From Cyanobacteriota bacterium (lineage in GTDB: Bacteria > Cyanobacteriota > Vampirovibrionia > LMEP-6097), in assembly GCA_027618255.1 (NCBI GenBank), contig JAQCFG010000017.1:1-36228 (forward strand): a stretch of DNA of 36,228 bases. The letters run 5' to 3'. This document shows positions 1 through 7,975 of this stretch, one piece after another (within the stretch, counting starts at the first letter, position 1; each line of letters starts with the position of its first letter). The translations under genes were made by a program, and so were the position numbers. The notes under the pieces were generated by a model. That model had not been told where the DNA came from and ran no database searches. It was given only the letters and a program-made list of their open reading frames with translations.

Positions 1-426
1 AACGAATTTATAAAACAAAAAATCAAATACGAGAATTTAAACGCTAAGCAAAAAGAGTCCTACAACTTCCAAAAAATCTCGGCTGTATTTGCAGACTATG
101 GTTACGTCACGATCAAACTAGATGATGATTGGGAGGGAGCTGATTTTATTGCAATGAGAACTTATAAAGGTACAAGTTCTTTTATTAAAGTTCAACTTAA
201 AAGTAGGCTAACTATCGATAAAAAGTATATGAATAAAGATTTGTTTATAGGCTTTTCTTCTGAGGATAATTCTATTTGGTATCTGGTCCCTCATGACGAG
301 ATACTAGATTTTCTAAAACTAAAAAAGCCTAGCGTGTTAGAGTCAAATTCATGGCAAAAAGGAAATTATCATTTTCCAAGACTTGATAAAGTGCTACTTA
401 AAGAGCTTGAGCAATATAAGATTTAA
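1..426 (+). CDS. Partial PD-(D/E)XK-like nuclease-fold protein (5' end outside window)
   Basis: The frame is open from base 1, so the start lies left of the window; 141 residues are visible. An acidic stretch (DDDWEGADFIA) puts an Asp at visible residue 48, followed by a strand ending in VQLKSR with Gln65 and Lys67. The D...QxK spacing is that of PD-(D/E)XK nuclease-fold proteins, in which these residues bind metal. The C-terminal part (FIGFSSEDNSIWYLVPHDEIL) looks like the second half of such a small domain. The family call is by motif only; target and partner are unknown. Its stop codon lies one base from the stop of the convergent GIY-YIG gene, so the two may have moved together. An ATG at 154 would give a 90-residue product lacking the Asp, so the longer frame is preferred. 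Confidence 0.6.
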   Translation, partial: NEFIKQKIKYENLNAKQKESYNFQKISAVFADYGYVTIKLDDDWEGADFIAMRTYKGTSSFIKVQLKSRLTIDKKYMNKDLFIGFSSEDNSIWYLVPHDEILDFLKLKKPSVLESNSWQKGNYHFPRLDKVLLKELEQYKI

Positions 427-427
427 T

Positions 428-1303
428 TTATCCCGTTACTAGATCAGTATTTTGATTTTGTCTCTTTAACTCATCAAGTGTTTTACCTTCTGAGTTTTTC
501 CACTCAATCCAGCCATTTGAAGATCTTCCAAGAATCACATTACTAGCGTAACTAGGTGAATTAAAGATTTGATCTCTAGCAAAATACAACCCATCATCTC
601 TATTCTCCAAAATACCTGTATTAAACAATTTATCTCTTGCCTCTTTGGCTCTCTCTCCGGAAGGAACTGTATCTTTTATAATCCTAGATCCTTTATAAAC
701 AATAAATCCATCCTCTAAATACCTCCCGCAGGCATTAGCATTTTTACTTGTACAATAAAGCATTTCAGCAGCGTCAGAACCAGAATCAGCTTTGTGAGTT
801 TCTTCTAACACAGGGGAGCCTAGTGCTGATAGCAAGATTGTGATTGTTTCAATATGGTCCATTAGTTCAGCTTCAGTAGTCTCTTGAATATGTGGTTGAA
901 CTGGTATTTGTGAGTTCTCTACCTGGTAACGATCAATTTGTTTAATCTTGTTATGGCAAAAATATTCTAAGTATCTAACATGCGCCCTGTTAAAATCATT
1001 TGTTTTGGATCTGATGATTATAGCTGCATTCCAAAAGTCCTTCTTCTGATCATGTTGTTTCAATCGTGAATAGCAGTTCTCAGTTTCACCAATATATACT
1101 AATGGCTTAGCTGATTCTTCAGATTCTCCCAATAGAAAGTAAATGCCAACACTATTCACTTCATCTCTTTGGCTAGATTGATTTAATTTACTTCTTGGAA
1201 TATAAATAGCTTCAATATTTCTAGTTGTAATAGAGGCTATTTTCATGTCCCTGGCAGAGCCAAATGGCAAGAAAATCTGTATGGTTTGGGGCTTAGCATT
1301 CAT
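428..1303 (-). CDS. GIY-YIG nuclease-domain protein with C-terminal DUF4357
   Basis: This 291-residue protein carries the GIY-YIG core: VGIYFLL near residue 52, YIGE at 70-73, Arg80, His84, and a Glu in YLEYF at about 113 that would hold the catalytic metal. The last 60 residues match the DUF4357 pattern (SPSYASNVILGRSSNGWIEW, then a Leu-rich end). That pairing is common in uncharacterised bacterial proteins in which a GIY-YIG domain follows a short N-terminal region. The role is unknown; restriction, repair and mobile-element functions are all possible. It converges on the partial PD-(D/E)XK-like gene with almost no space between them. Start is ATG at 1303; no strong Shine-Dalgarno is obvious. 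Confidence 0.85.
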   Translation of the reverse strand: MNAKPQTIQIFLPFGSARDMKIASITTRNIEAIYIPRSKLNQSSQRDEVNSVGIYFLLGESEESAKPLVYIGETENCYSRLKQHDQKKDFWNAAIIIRSKTNDFNRAHVRYLEYFCHNKIKQIDRYQVENSQIPVQPHIQETTEAELMDHIETITILLSALGSPVLEETHKADSGSDAAEMLYCTSKNANACGRYLEDGFIVYKGSRIIKDTVPSGERAKEARDKLFNTGILENRDDGLYFARDQIFNSPSYASNVILGRSSNGWIEWKNSEGKTLDELKRQNQNTDLVTG

Positions 1304-1452
1304 TGTGAAGATAATTTTACCAGTTTTTCATAGCTCCCACTGCATTTTAGATCAACTTGAGGTGCTTCGTTTATCCTAGGTTAATACAATGTTTCGAGTA
1401 GCTAGTATATGAATCTTATCCAAAGACCTTCTCTCATACAGTAAGGCTATAT

Positions 1453-1923
1453 TTAAAAACAATATGATTGAACTGCCCTATAAGCATCTTCAAAATCTCC
1501 ATAGACATAAATGACTAAATCAGACGTTAAACTACATTGTGGACAAGAAGCACTCTCCATTTGAACGATACCATATTCAACAAAGCAATCTTCATCATAG
1601 TTATTATTCCCAGCGCAAGCTCCAAGGAGGTGGGCATCTAATTCAAGATCAGAACAATTTTTATAATCTACAGAGCATAAAGCTAGGTTATCAGAAAAAT
1701 CCTCCAAATCAAAAGCTAACTTCTCATAGTCATTAACTGCTTGTTTGCATTTTACAGATTTATTTTTAATCGGTGATCTATTTGCTTTTGCAAGCGTAAG
1801 TATCGAATGATAATGTTGAATAGCTTGATCAAGTTCCTTATTGCTTCCCGTTTTTAGTGCTGACACAGAATTGAAGGTCAACAAAAAAGATATTATACTC
1901 ATTAACAATATGTTGTATTTCAT
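1453..1923 (-). CDS. Secreted cysteine-rich hypothetical protein
   Basis: This 156-residue protein starts with a clear signal peptide (MKYNILLMSIISFLLTF, cleavage probably after SVSA near residue 22). The mature part holds eight cysteines, including a CPQC pair, at spacing that suggests disulfides in the periplasm or outside the cell. Charged helical stretches (ELDQAIQHYHSILTLAK) precede the cysteine region. I do not recognise the family. It stands alone between the GIY-YIG gene and a divergently read hypothetical gene. Confidence 0.7.
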   Translation of the reverse strand: MKYNILLMSIISFLLTFNSVSALKTGSNKELDQAIQHYHSILTLAKANRSPIKNKSVKCKQAVNDYEKLAFDLEDFSDNLALCSVDYKNCSDLELDAHLLGACAGNNNYDEDCFVEYGIVQMESASCPQCSLTSDLVIYVYGDFEDAYRAVQSYCF

Positions 1924-2321
1924 TGTATACAGGACGATAAGACCTACAGCAAAAATTTTAGCATTTTGTCATATCAATACGAGATTCAGCGTCGTATCCG
2001 CACAAAACACATTTTGATTAAAATTAACACCTATTAAAAGAACCTAATTCCCCTTTATTTCCTTACCTAAGTCATAAAAAGCTGTTGGGCATTGAGATAG
2101 ATTTTAGATTAAACCTTCTATTGTAGCGGTATTGAAACTCAGCAAGGTATCTTTAGTATAATGGGTGCACTACAGAGCGGCCCACTTTGCTTGTGATTAT
2201 TGAGGCTGATTAAGCCCCCAAACAGCCCAAATAGCTGCTTTGATAACCAAAACTTAACTTGGATTTGCTTAAAATAAGATACCTGCAAAGGTCCTAGTTT
2301 AATTACTAGTGGGTGATTACA
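1924..2321. other. Gene-free stretch, 398 bases, probable leader region
   Basis: No open frame of coding character is seen on either strand. The only candidate signal is a weak sigma-70-like promoter at 2132-2162 reading right, which would give a 5' leader of about 150 nt before the ATG at 2322. The leader has short complementary runs (GGCTGATTAAGCC) but matches no riboswitch class I know. Confidence 0.4.
2132..2162 (+). promoter_or_regulatory. Possible sigma-70 promoter for the gene at 2322
   Basis: TTGAAA at 2132-2137 and a perfect TATAAT at 2157-2162 are separated by 19 bases, two more than ideal. The -10 box is convincing, the pair less so. Confidence 0.35.
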
Positions 2322-3101
2322 ATGAAACTAACAACACAAACAGGACATACTGGTAATGCAGGGCATGTTGCAAACAAATCAAACTCAGGAGGAGCCAAGA
2401 CGGCTATCTCCCAAGTATATGGCAATGAAAGCACCGATGAGTCGCAAGATGGCGAAGTCGCTAAGTCAGGCAAAGCAGTTGAAGACCCAAGTAAAAAATC
2501 AGATGCAAATACACCTAGCAAATATGAGGACGCAAGAACCACAGCCAAAGCTCTGGATAAAGCCTTTGCCAAAAAACCAGCTAGCTTAGAAGATATAGCC
2601 AACGGACTTAATACAGGAACGCCACCAACTAACAACGCAGCAATCACAGACCTGGCATCAAGAGTACCAATGACAACAGCTGATCGTATTCTTGCCAGCC
2701 AAAACACAAAACTATCTGGTCCAGTCGGAGCCGATTCCGCAAATCAATCCGTAAGAGATATGTCTTTTGCGTCACTTCAAAAACAATTTGCCAATGACAA
2801 TGACACTACAGCTGCTAGGTTCTCCCTAGACACACCAAGTAGTGCTGCTGGTGCTAGTGGAATTAATAACGCTGCAACTTGGCAACAGAATGGTGCTAAT
2901 CCAGTTGGTGGTGGAGTTGGTAATAATTATAATGGTGGAGTTCAGATTGGGACTCAAATTGGAACTCAAATTAATCACGTGGGGAATAATGTAGGGGTTA
3001 CTGTGGAAAGTCAGCCCGTGCATCAGGAAGTTGCAAGGGAGGTTGAAGAACCAGATGCCAGTAAATATACAATAGCTCAATCAGGCAATGAAGAAATTTA
3101 A
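2322..3101 (+). CDS. Low-complexity hydrophilic protein, unknown
   Basis: This 259-residue protein has no signal peptide or membrane segment. It is rich in Ala, Asn, Gly, Ser and Thr. Residues about 200-235 hold a Gly/Asn/Gln run with the small repeat IGTQIGTQI, and the protein ends in an acidic tail. ATG 2322 is chosen over GTG 2313 because GGGTG lies just upstream of it. The composition resembles secreted effectors or structural filaments that leave the cell without a Sec signal, but no family is recognised and this is only an impression. It converges on the gene at 3128-3964. Confidence 0.6.
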   Translation: MKLTTQTGHTGNAGHVANKSNSGGAKTAISQVYGNESTDESQDGEVAKSGKAVEDPSKKSDANTPSKYEDARTTAKALDKAFAKKPASLEDIANGLNTGTPPTNNAAITDLASRVPMTTADRILASQNTKLSGPVGADSANQSVRDMSFASLQKQFANDNDTTAARFSLDTPSSAAGASGINNAATWQQNGANPVGGGVGNNYNGGVQIGTQIGTQINHVGNNVGVTVESQPVHQEVAREVEEPDASKYTIAQSGNEEI

Positions 3102-3127
3102 TGCTTCACAATCATTTCAGTAAACAG

Positions 3128-3964
3128 TTATTTCTTTGCGACAGATCGAAACTCTCCAGAAAGACCTCGTTTCTGTAGGCTGTAATCAATCAACTGAGAA
3201 AGATCTTTCTCAAAACTCTCAATCATCCTTTTACCAACAGAATCATCGTTATATGGGAACTTATAATTATTAGATAAATGATCTTTCAGCATAGAAAAGA
3301 ATTCATCCTTCGTAATACCATGAACAACTTTACTATCATTCCTCGCACCTAATGCTGTAAATAAAAGCTTCTTAAGAGGAGCTATCTCCGGTGTATTAGA
3401 AAGAATCTGATGCACCTCTTCCATCTTTCTATTAGAGTCAAAATAGCCATCATTGCGAAGCATCTCAATTGCTCTGAAATACTGTCTAAGATCTCTTACG
3501 CTTGCTCGATCTGCTACATCTTTAAACTTAGAATAACTAAACTCAGAATTTTGTGTCTCGGTTGGGAGGTATCCATGTTTTTCTGCCAAAGCTAATAGTT
3601 CATTAGTTGTATCTATTTTCAACTTTGCAATATTTTGTGGAGTAAAGTGATGTTCACCTGGGACTCTATCATTAGCTTCTGCGATCTTGAACAAAGGTTC
3701 AAGGACTGCAGCAGTGAGCATAGCTGCACCTGCCATAGCCGTCTTCAAAACCCCTCTTCTTGAAAATTCTCTCTCTTCAAAAGGAAGCTCAGGAGTTTTT
3801 GGTGGTGTTAGAATAACTTCTCTTGTTCTTGGTATCGCATGAAGAGGTTCAATCTCAGCTTCTTGGCTCTTACGCAAGTCAACCGAATCTCGTCGTCCAT
3901 TAAGGACTGCAGCAAGATCATCTCGTCTTATTGCCGAATTACCGATAGCTGATAAAGTTCTCAT
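3128..3964 (-). CDS. Hypothetical protein with an internal Tat-like motif
   Basis: Start is ATG 3964, preceded by a strong GAGGAGA five bases upstream; the longer frame from 3979 (TTG) would bury that site. In this 278-residue protein a twin-arginine-like motif, FSRRGVLK, sits at residues 67-74. It is followed by a hydrophobic Ala/Met/Leu stretch to about 92 and then EANDR, as in a Tat signal, but the N-region before it is about 66 residues long, far longer than usual. The rest is helical and charged with no family I know. It may be an exported protein with an extended leader, or a membrane-anchored one. Confidence 0.65.
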   Translation of the reverse strand: MRTLSAIGNSAIRRDDLAAVLNGRRDSVDLRKSQEAEIEPLHAIPRTREVILTPPKTPELPFEEREFSRRGVLKTAMAGAAMLTAAVLEPLFKIAEANDRVPGEHHFTPQNIAKLKIDTTNELLALAEKHGYLPTETQNSEFSYSKFKDVADRASVRDLRQYFRAIEMLRNDGYFDSNRKMEEVHQILSNTPEIAPLKKLLFTALGARNDSKVVHGITKDEFFSMLKDHLSNNYKFPYNDDSVGKRMIESFEKDLSQLIDYSLQKRGLSGEFRSVAKK

Positions 3965-4286
3965 AAAGCTTCTCCTCAATATTCACAAACACTTTAGTAT
4001 CAATAAATATTTTATAGTCAACATTATAACTTAAAAAGAATTAAACTAGCAAGTCTAGACCATATACAGAGTGGCTTTGGTCATAAAAATAAGGACAATC
4101 AAGGATATTATCCGCTTTCGGAGATTAATTTCAGTTAACACTCATTACTGAAAGCATCTAATCTTATTCCTTATATCAGTTTGGCTTCCCTGGCTCAGAA
4201 GCTTTTGGTATCTAAGGCTCCCGCGACAATAGACGCTGGAAGGATAAGCAAATAAAATCACATCTCCACAATTCCATATTAAAAAA
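3965..4286. other. Gene-free stretch, 322 bases
   Basis: Apart from the promoter at 3994-4021 I see no gene, RNA or clear terminator here. The remainder has no repeat shared with the rest of the window. Confidence 0.5.
3994..4021 (-). promoter_or_regulatory. Promoter for the gene at 3128-3964
   Basis: On the minus strand TTGACT (4016-4021) and TACTAA (3994-3999) are 16 bases apart. The transcript would begin near 3987, giving a leader of about 23 nt that contains the GAGGAGA ribosome site. Confidence 0.5.
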
Positions 4287-4868
4287 TCACGGAGCCGCAT
4301 CTCCGGATATGCCCCCGTTGTCATTGGAACCTATCGCTTGCTCAAAGAGTTGAAGAACAGACTTGAGTCTTGCTTGTGGTTTAGCTTGAAATGCTGTACC
4401 TTCCTCAAGGCAGAGCCTAGGTAGATTAGAGCCATCAGCTTTCAGTTGAAACTGCTGGCTTGGTTTGCTTACTGTCGATAGGCTAGAAAGTATTTGCCGA
4501 GTGATATTCTCTTCGTTACTGTTCTTCACTCCAGTGCCAAGAACAATTGTAGCCAAGCAAGCTACCTTCTCTTGCAAACAATCGTGTAAGCCATTATAAA
4601 ACTCAGAAAGATACTTGCCCTTATCATTCAATGCAACAACTTTATCAATGAAAATCAAAAGCGCTGTTGTATCTTTTGATAAGTTTCTAATAAAGGGTAG
4701 CTTACTGATAGTAGCAAGAGGATTATTGCCTTTGCTAGCATTGAACTCCAATATTGAATCCTGAGTTATTTGCAATGCTGTCTGAGCAGCTTTGCTGATC
4801 AAGCCGGATTGGGCTTGATTCGAAGTGAGGACAATCAATGCTGGACAGTAGGGCTTAACTGCAGCCAT
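4287..4868 (-). CDS. Hypothetical protein, 193 residues
   Basis: This is a soluble protein with two hydrophobic beta-strand-like runs (CPALIVLT near the start, ALLIFIDKVVAL at about 68-79) separated by helices, compatible with an alpha/beta fold. A Thr/Gly-rich turn after the third strand-like run (LATIVLGTGV) resembles nucleotide-binding folds, but no Walker motif is present. The last 60 residues are Gln/Ser/Ala-rich and end in GGISGDAAP. No family recognised. It is divergent from the gene at 4998 across a 129-base gap that should hold both promoters. Confidence 0.55.
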   Translation of the reverse strand: MAAVKPYCPALIVLTSNQAQSGLISKAAQTALQITQDSILEFNASKGNNPLATISKLPFIRNLSKDTTALLIFIDKVVALNDKGKYLSEFYNGLHDCLQEKVACLATIVLGTGVKNSNEENITRQILSSLSTVSKPSQQFQLKADGSNLPRLCLEEGTAFQAKPQARLKSVLQLFEQAIGSNDNGGISGDAAP

Positions 4869-4997
4869 AGTCTAATCTTACACTGCTGGGGCGGATTTGA
4901 GGCTAAGATTTTACCCAGTTTGAGCCACTGATGGGAGTTGCGCCCTATAGTACAATTGGATGCCGTAGCCAACAATGGATAACTCCAAAGACCGTTT

Positions 4998-5444
4998 ATG
5001 AACAAAGCTATATCAAAATCACCGGCCTCGCCTGCTAAGACTCCGAAGCCAGTTCGAGCAAAGAACAAAAAAGAACCCAGTATCAGACCATTACTGGATC
5101 GAGATGGATTAACTGTCAAACAATTAAATGAAGCAGAGTTTGCTGATGAGCCCAAAGAATTTAGTTTTGATTTCAAAACAACTCAAGTTTTTATACCGAG
5201 AGACCAGAGACGCAACCAAGCTTCTAGCCTTGAGATTGATCGTTTTGTAGCGCAGGCAATGCCATCTGGTGAAATCATGCTTGAAACCTATAGCAGCTCC
5301 AAGGGTACGATGTACTATGTAATTGTTGAGTTTGATGATCATTACTATCTACTCAAAAGACCAAAGAAAGAAACTGAATTTAAATTACAAGGGCTTATTC
5401 CGGAGTACAAAGTTGATGAGCTTAGAGAACGCTTAGCTGAGTAA
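4998..5444 (+). CDS. Hypothetical protein, 148 residues
   Basis: The N-terminal 35 residues are Lys/Pro/Ala-rich and probably disordered. The remainder looks like a small folded domain of alternating strands (MLETYSSSKGTMYYVIVEF, DDHYYLLKRP) with a charged C-terminal helix (VDELRERLAE). There is no signal peptide, and no family is recognised. It converges with the gene at 5479-6249 across 34 bases. Confidence 0.55.
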   Translation: MNKAISKSPASPAKTPKPVRAKNKKEPSIRPLLDRDGLTVKQLNEAEFADEPKEFSFDFKTTQVFIPRDQRRNQASSLEIDRFVAQAMPSGEIMLETYSSSKGTMYYVIVEFDDHYYLLKRPKKETEFKLQGLIPEYKVDELRERLAE

Positions 5445-5478
5445 TAAACACGGCATCTCCACCTTCGGCTCTGTAGTT

Positions 5479-6249
5479 CTAACTATACTCTCCAAGCTTC
5501 ATTTTCACAGAATCAATCAGCTGAAGCAATGTTTGATGTTCTGTTGTCCCAGCTTGAACCCTCTTGAGGCTTGACTTATAAACATTGAGCATATTTTCAA
5601 ACTTGGATTTATAGTAGTTATCAGTGCTTGTTTCATTATTAATTTGTTCTTGAACTATTGTTTTCAGTTCATCAAACATAGTAGCTTCTGATTCAATTCT
5701 AATCATAGAGATTATACGTTGAGCCTCAATTTGTTTGTCGATATCAACAAATTGGTTATCTACTTGATCAGCCTGAATTCGGTAATGGTATTCTGTATTA
5801 ATTCCCGAACTCAACTCTTCTTCTTGGATAAGCTCTGCCATTACAATTGCTTGACTAACAGCTCTGCTATTACGCATTGAACCACGTCTCTCATTTTGGT
5901 TAGCTTCTTCCAAACTTGGTTCTACCAAGCTTGGCATCATAAAACTAGGTTGAGCAAAACTAGGTATCATAAAACGAGGCTCACTAAAACTCATTCTCTG
6001 TTCATGCACTAACTGCGCAAGCTGGAATCTTGGAGGTGGTGCAGCTCTGGCAGCAGTGCGAAACTCAGGAACAGTTTCCGCAACTATCGCTTCCTGATTA
6101 TCCAGAAATGCCATATCATCAGACAGATTTATCTCTGTTTGACCGTGAATACTCGATGTGAATAATTGTCGTAATAATCCTTGTTCTGCAAGGCTTTGAT
6201 TCTTTGATGCCAATTGTGCTTTCTTATGCTCTATCGCCTGGATATTCAT
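5479..6249 (-). CDS. Hypothetical protein with a Phe-Met-Pro-Ser peptide repeat
   Basis: ATG 6249 has an AAAGGA ribosome site upstream. The 256-residue protein has a helical N-terminus. Residues about 87-110 repeat the pattern EPRFMIPSFAQPSFMMPS followed by LVEPSL, and the DNA there repeats as well. The C-terminal half is long charged helices with a conserved-looking coiled-coil feel. There is no signal peptide or membrane span. Proline-spaced aromatic repeats can act as docking motifs, but the role is unknown. It is divergent from the gene at 6415 across a region with a perfect palindrome. Confidence 0.6.
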   Translation of the reverse strand: MNIQAIEHKKAQLASKNQSLAEQGLLRQLFTSSIHGQTEINLSDDMAFLDNQEAIVAETVPEFRTAARAAPPPRFQLAQLVHEQRMSFSEPRFMIPSFAQPSFMMPSLVEPSLEEANQNERRGSMRNSRAVSQAIVMAELIQEEELSSGINTEYHYRIQADQVDNQFVDIDKQIEAQRIISMIRIESEATMFDELKTIVQEQINNETSTDNYYKSKFENMLNVYKSSLKRVQAGTTEHQTLLQLIDSVKMKLGEYS

Positions 6250-6314
6250 AGTTATTATCCTTTGATGAATTGCCCAGTCTTCTATAGCATTAAGCCCAGT
6301 TATCTTGTATTTAG

Positions 6315-6326
6315 ACTAGTACTAGT
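6315..6326. promoter_or_regulatory. Perfect 12-bp palindrome in a divergent promoter region
   Basis: ACTAGTACTAGT is a perfect inverted repeat lying between two divergent hypothetical genes. A wider TAGACTA...TAGTCTA pair brackets it (about 6312 to 6354). Its position suits an operator for a dimeric regulator; that function is inference. Confidence 0.3.
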
Positions 6327-6414
6327 AGTTTAGGTGGTTTCATGGGGGTAGTCTAATCGTCTAATCAGGCAGGATCAACATATCCAGTTGTTATAATGCT
6401 ATAATCTAAGAATA

Positions 6415-7245
6415 ATGAATCTGGTTAATCCTAGTTCAAGTGCATTACCTGCCGCAGCTCCATTTGCTGCTCCAGCACCGAGCATTTTAGATTTGGCAAA
6501 CGTGAATCTCACCCTGTCAACTGTCAGAGATTATGCAGGGCAATTACTGAGACCTGACAATTCTAAATTAAATGCACTTGGCTTATCGCCCAAAGATCTC
6601 GCTGCTATTACTCAACTAGCTTCAGATCATGTGCCTAAATATATGGCAGCACTGCAAACTCAAGATCTCAATCAGATAGCACAAGAAGACATGAGGCTAT
6701 TGAAGCAATTTTGGTCACACAGTTTTGAATCACCAAATGAAACTATTTTGACCAAAGCTCTCATGTTGAGCGTCATGAATAAACTACTCGAAGGAAAAGA
6801 CACAACGGCAAATATCCAAAGTGGTATTTCTCGTACTGGCAATCTTTTTATTGCCTTTGCCAAAAACCTTGTCGGCAATATTTTAGGAGCAGGCCAAGAA
6901 TCTGAATTCTCCAAAGACCTTGCTGCACTAGCTTCTGAGAGTATAGATGGAATGGTTAAATCAGTGATGGTGCCTAAGTTTGACGCCAAGGCTGACCAAA
7001 CAGCTATGGTATCTGGTTCATCTCGTGCCTGGGTCGCTTTACACCAATTCCTCAAGTCCAAGAACTTAAGCCCAGATCAAGAGCTTGCTGCTTTCAAAAG
7101 CTATGCTCAAGAATTAAATCTCTTTGCTCCTCTCAGGGCTGTTACAAGTCAATTCTTTGGTTCACTGGGTGGCTTGAAGCAAGTCTTGTCACTTAATCAC
7201 AATCCAGCGATTCAAGCACGAGTTGTGGGTTCTACTAATACCTAA
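6415..7245 (+). CDS. Hypothetical protein with Ala/Pro-rich N-terminus
   Basis: The first 26 residues of this 276-residue protein are Ser/Ala/Pro-rich (LPAAAPFAAPAPS) and lack a Sec signal. The remainder is predicted helical with amphipathic stretches (LFIAFAKNLVGNILGAG). Two TATAAT-like boxes lie just upstream (around 6388 and 6399), so the leader is very short. The 3' end overlaps the convergent tag gene by 11 bases. The N-terminus resembles that of the alpha/beta hydrolase at 20260 in composition. No family recognised. Confidence 0.6.
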   Translation: MNLVNPSSSALPAAAPFAAPAPSILDLANVNLTLSTVRDYAGQLLRPDNSKLNALGLSPKDLAAITQLASDHVPKYMAALQTQDLNQIAQEDMRLLKQFWSHSFESPNETILTKALMLSVMNKLLEGKDTTANIQSGISRTGNLFIAFAKNLVGNILGAGQESEFSKDLAALASESIDGMVKSVMVPKFDAKADQTAMVSGSSRAWVALHQFLKSKNLSPDQELAAFKSYAQELNLFAPLRAVTSQFFGSLGGLKQVLSLNHNPAIQARVVGSTNT

Positions 7246-7798
7246 AACAATCAACGGTATGATCATTCACCATACCGATTGCCTGCATAAAAGCATAAAC
7301 AATAGTGGTACCAACAAAGCTCATACCTCGTTTTTTGAGGTCTTTAGACAAAGCATCACTCTCTGGACTCTTTGCGGGGATTTGTTTTAAGCTCTTCCAT
7401 TTGTTTTTAATGATTTTGCCACGTGCAAATGCCCAAAGATATTTATCAAAAGACCCAAACTCTTTTTGAATTTCCAGAAACACGATTGCATTTTTTCGAG
7501 CAGAAAAAATTTTGAGACGATTGCGAATGATCTTGTCATTCAACATTAGTTTCTCAAGCTGACCGTCAGTCATCTTGGATACTTTCTTGACATCGAAATT
7601 CTTGAATGATTTTCTGTAGCCCTCGCGCTTATTCAGTACTGTCTCCCAACTAAGTCCAGCTTGAGCACCTTCAAGTATTAGCATCTCAAAAAGCTTGTTA
7701 TCGTCATGCACTGGCAGCCCCCATTCCTCATCGTGGTACTTGAGGTAGAGTGGATTTTTGGGGTTTGCCCAAGAGCATCGTGTTTGTGAGTTTTGCAT
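7235..7798 (-). CDS. tag: DNA-3-methyladenine glycosylase I
   Basis: This 187-residue protein, the full family length, is a Tag-type base-excision enzyme that removes 3-methyladenine from alkylated DNA. It has the N-terminal RCSWANPKNPLYLKYHDEEWG with a zinc-ligand Cys, the LILEGAQAGLSWETVLNKR helix that holds the base pocket, KRGMSFVGTT in the helix-hairpin-helix region, and the C-terminal MVNDHTVDCF with the His and Cys zinc ligands. A GAGG ribosome site lies 10 bases before the ATG. The right end of a roughly 96-nt two-hairpin repeat sits 21 bases upstream of the start and would be in its leader. Confidence 0.95.
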   Translation of the reverse strand: MQNSQTRCSWANPKNPLYLKYHDEEWGLPVHDDNKLFEMLILEGAQAGLSWETVLNKREGYRKSFKNFDVKKVSKMTDGQLEKLMLNDKIIRNRLKIFSARKNAIVFLEIQKEFGSFDKYLWAFARGKIIKNKWKSLKQIPAKSPESDALSKDLKKRGMSFVGTTIVYAFMQAIGMVNDHTVDCFRY

Positions 7799-7819
7799 CT
7801 ATTTCAAACCTCGGAGGCT

Positions 7820-7915
7820 GTCGGAATTATTTCCAAAGGCAACACGCGCATTCCGCGCGGTTGCTACCTTTTTTGAGCGACCTGTACATCGCAACTTTGT
7901 TTCGATGTACAGGTC
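7820..7915 (-). repeat. Two-hairpin intergenic repeat, copy A
   Basis: Read on the minus strand it begins after a TA (7916-7917). Hairpin I has a 13-bp perfect stem, GACCTGTACATCG with its complement. Then come GCTC, a six-A run and GG, a GC-rich hairpin II (GCAAC-CGCG stem), and the end GGAAATAATTCCGAC. It is about 92% identical to 21490-21584. Its right end points at the start of tag. The order matches that of the 109-bp TA-flanked family, though the right end lacks an inverted repeat and TA. Confidence 0.75.
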
Positions 7916-7975
7916 TATTATATTTCAATAAAATCAAATCGACCATTATGACTCAAATAAGTGAATAATAAATAT

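Noticed and set aside
2313-3080. Overlapping minus-strand frames at 2306-2707 and 2826-3080
   Set aside because: No ribosome sites and the composition is that of reverse-complemented low-complexity coding sequence.
4080-4286. tRNA-like or small RNA gene
   Set aside because: No cloverleaf or terminator could be drawn.
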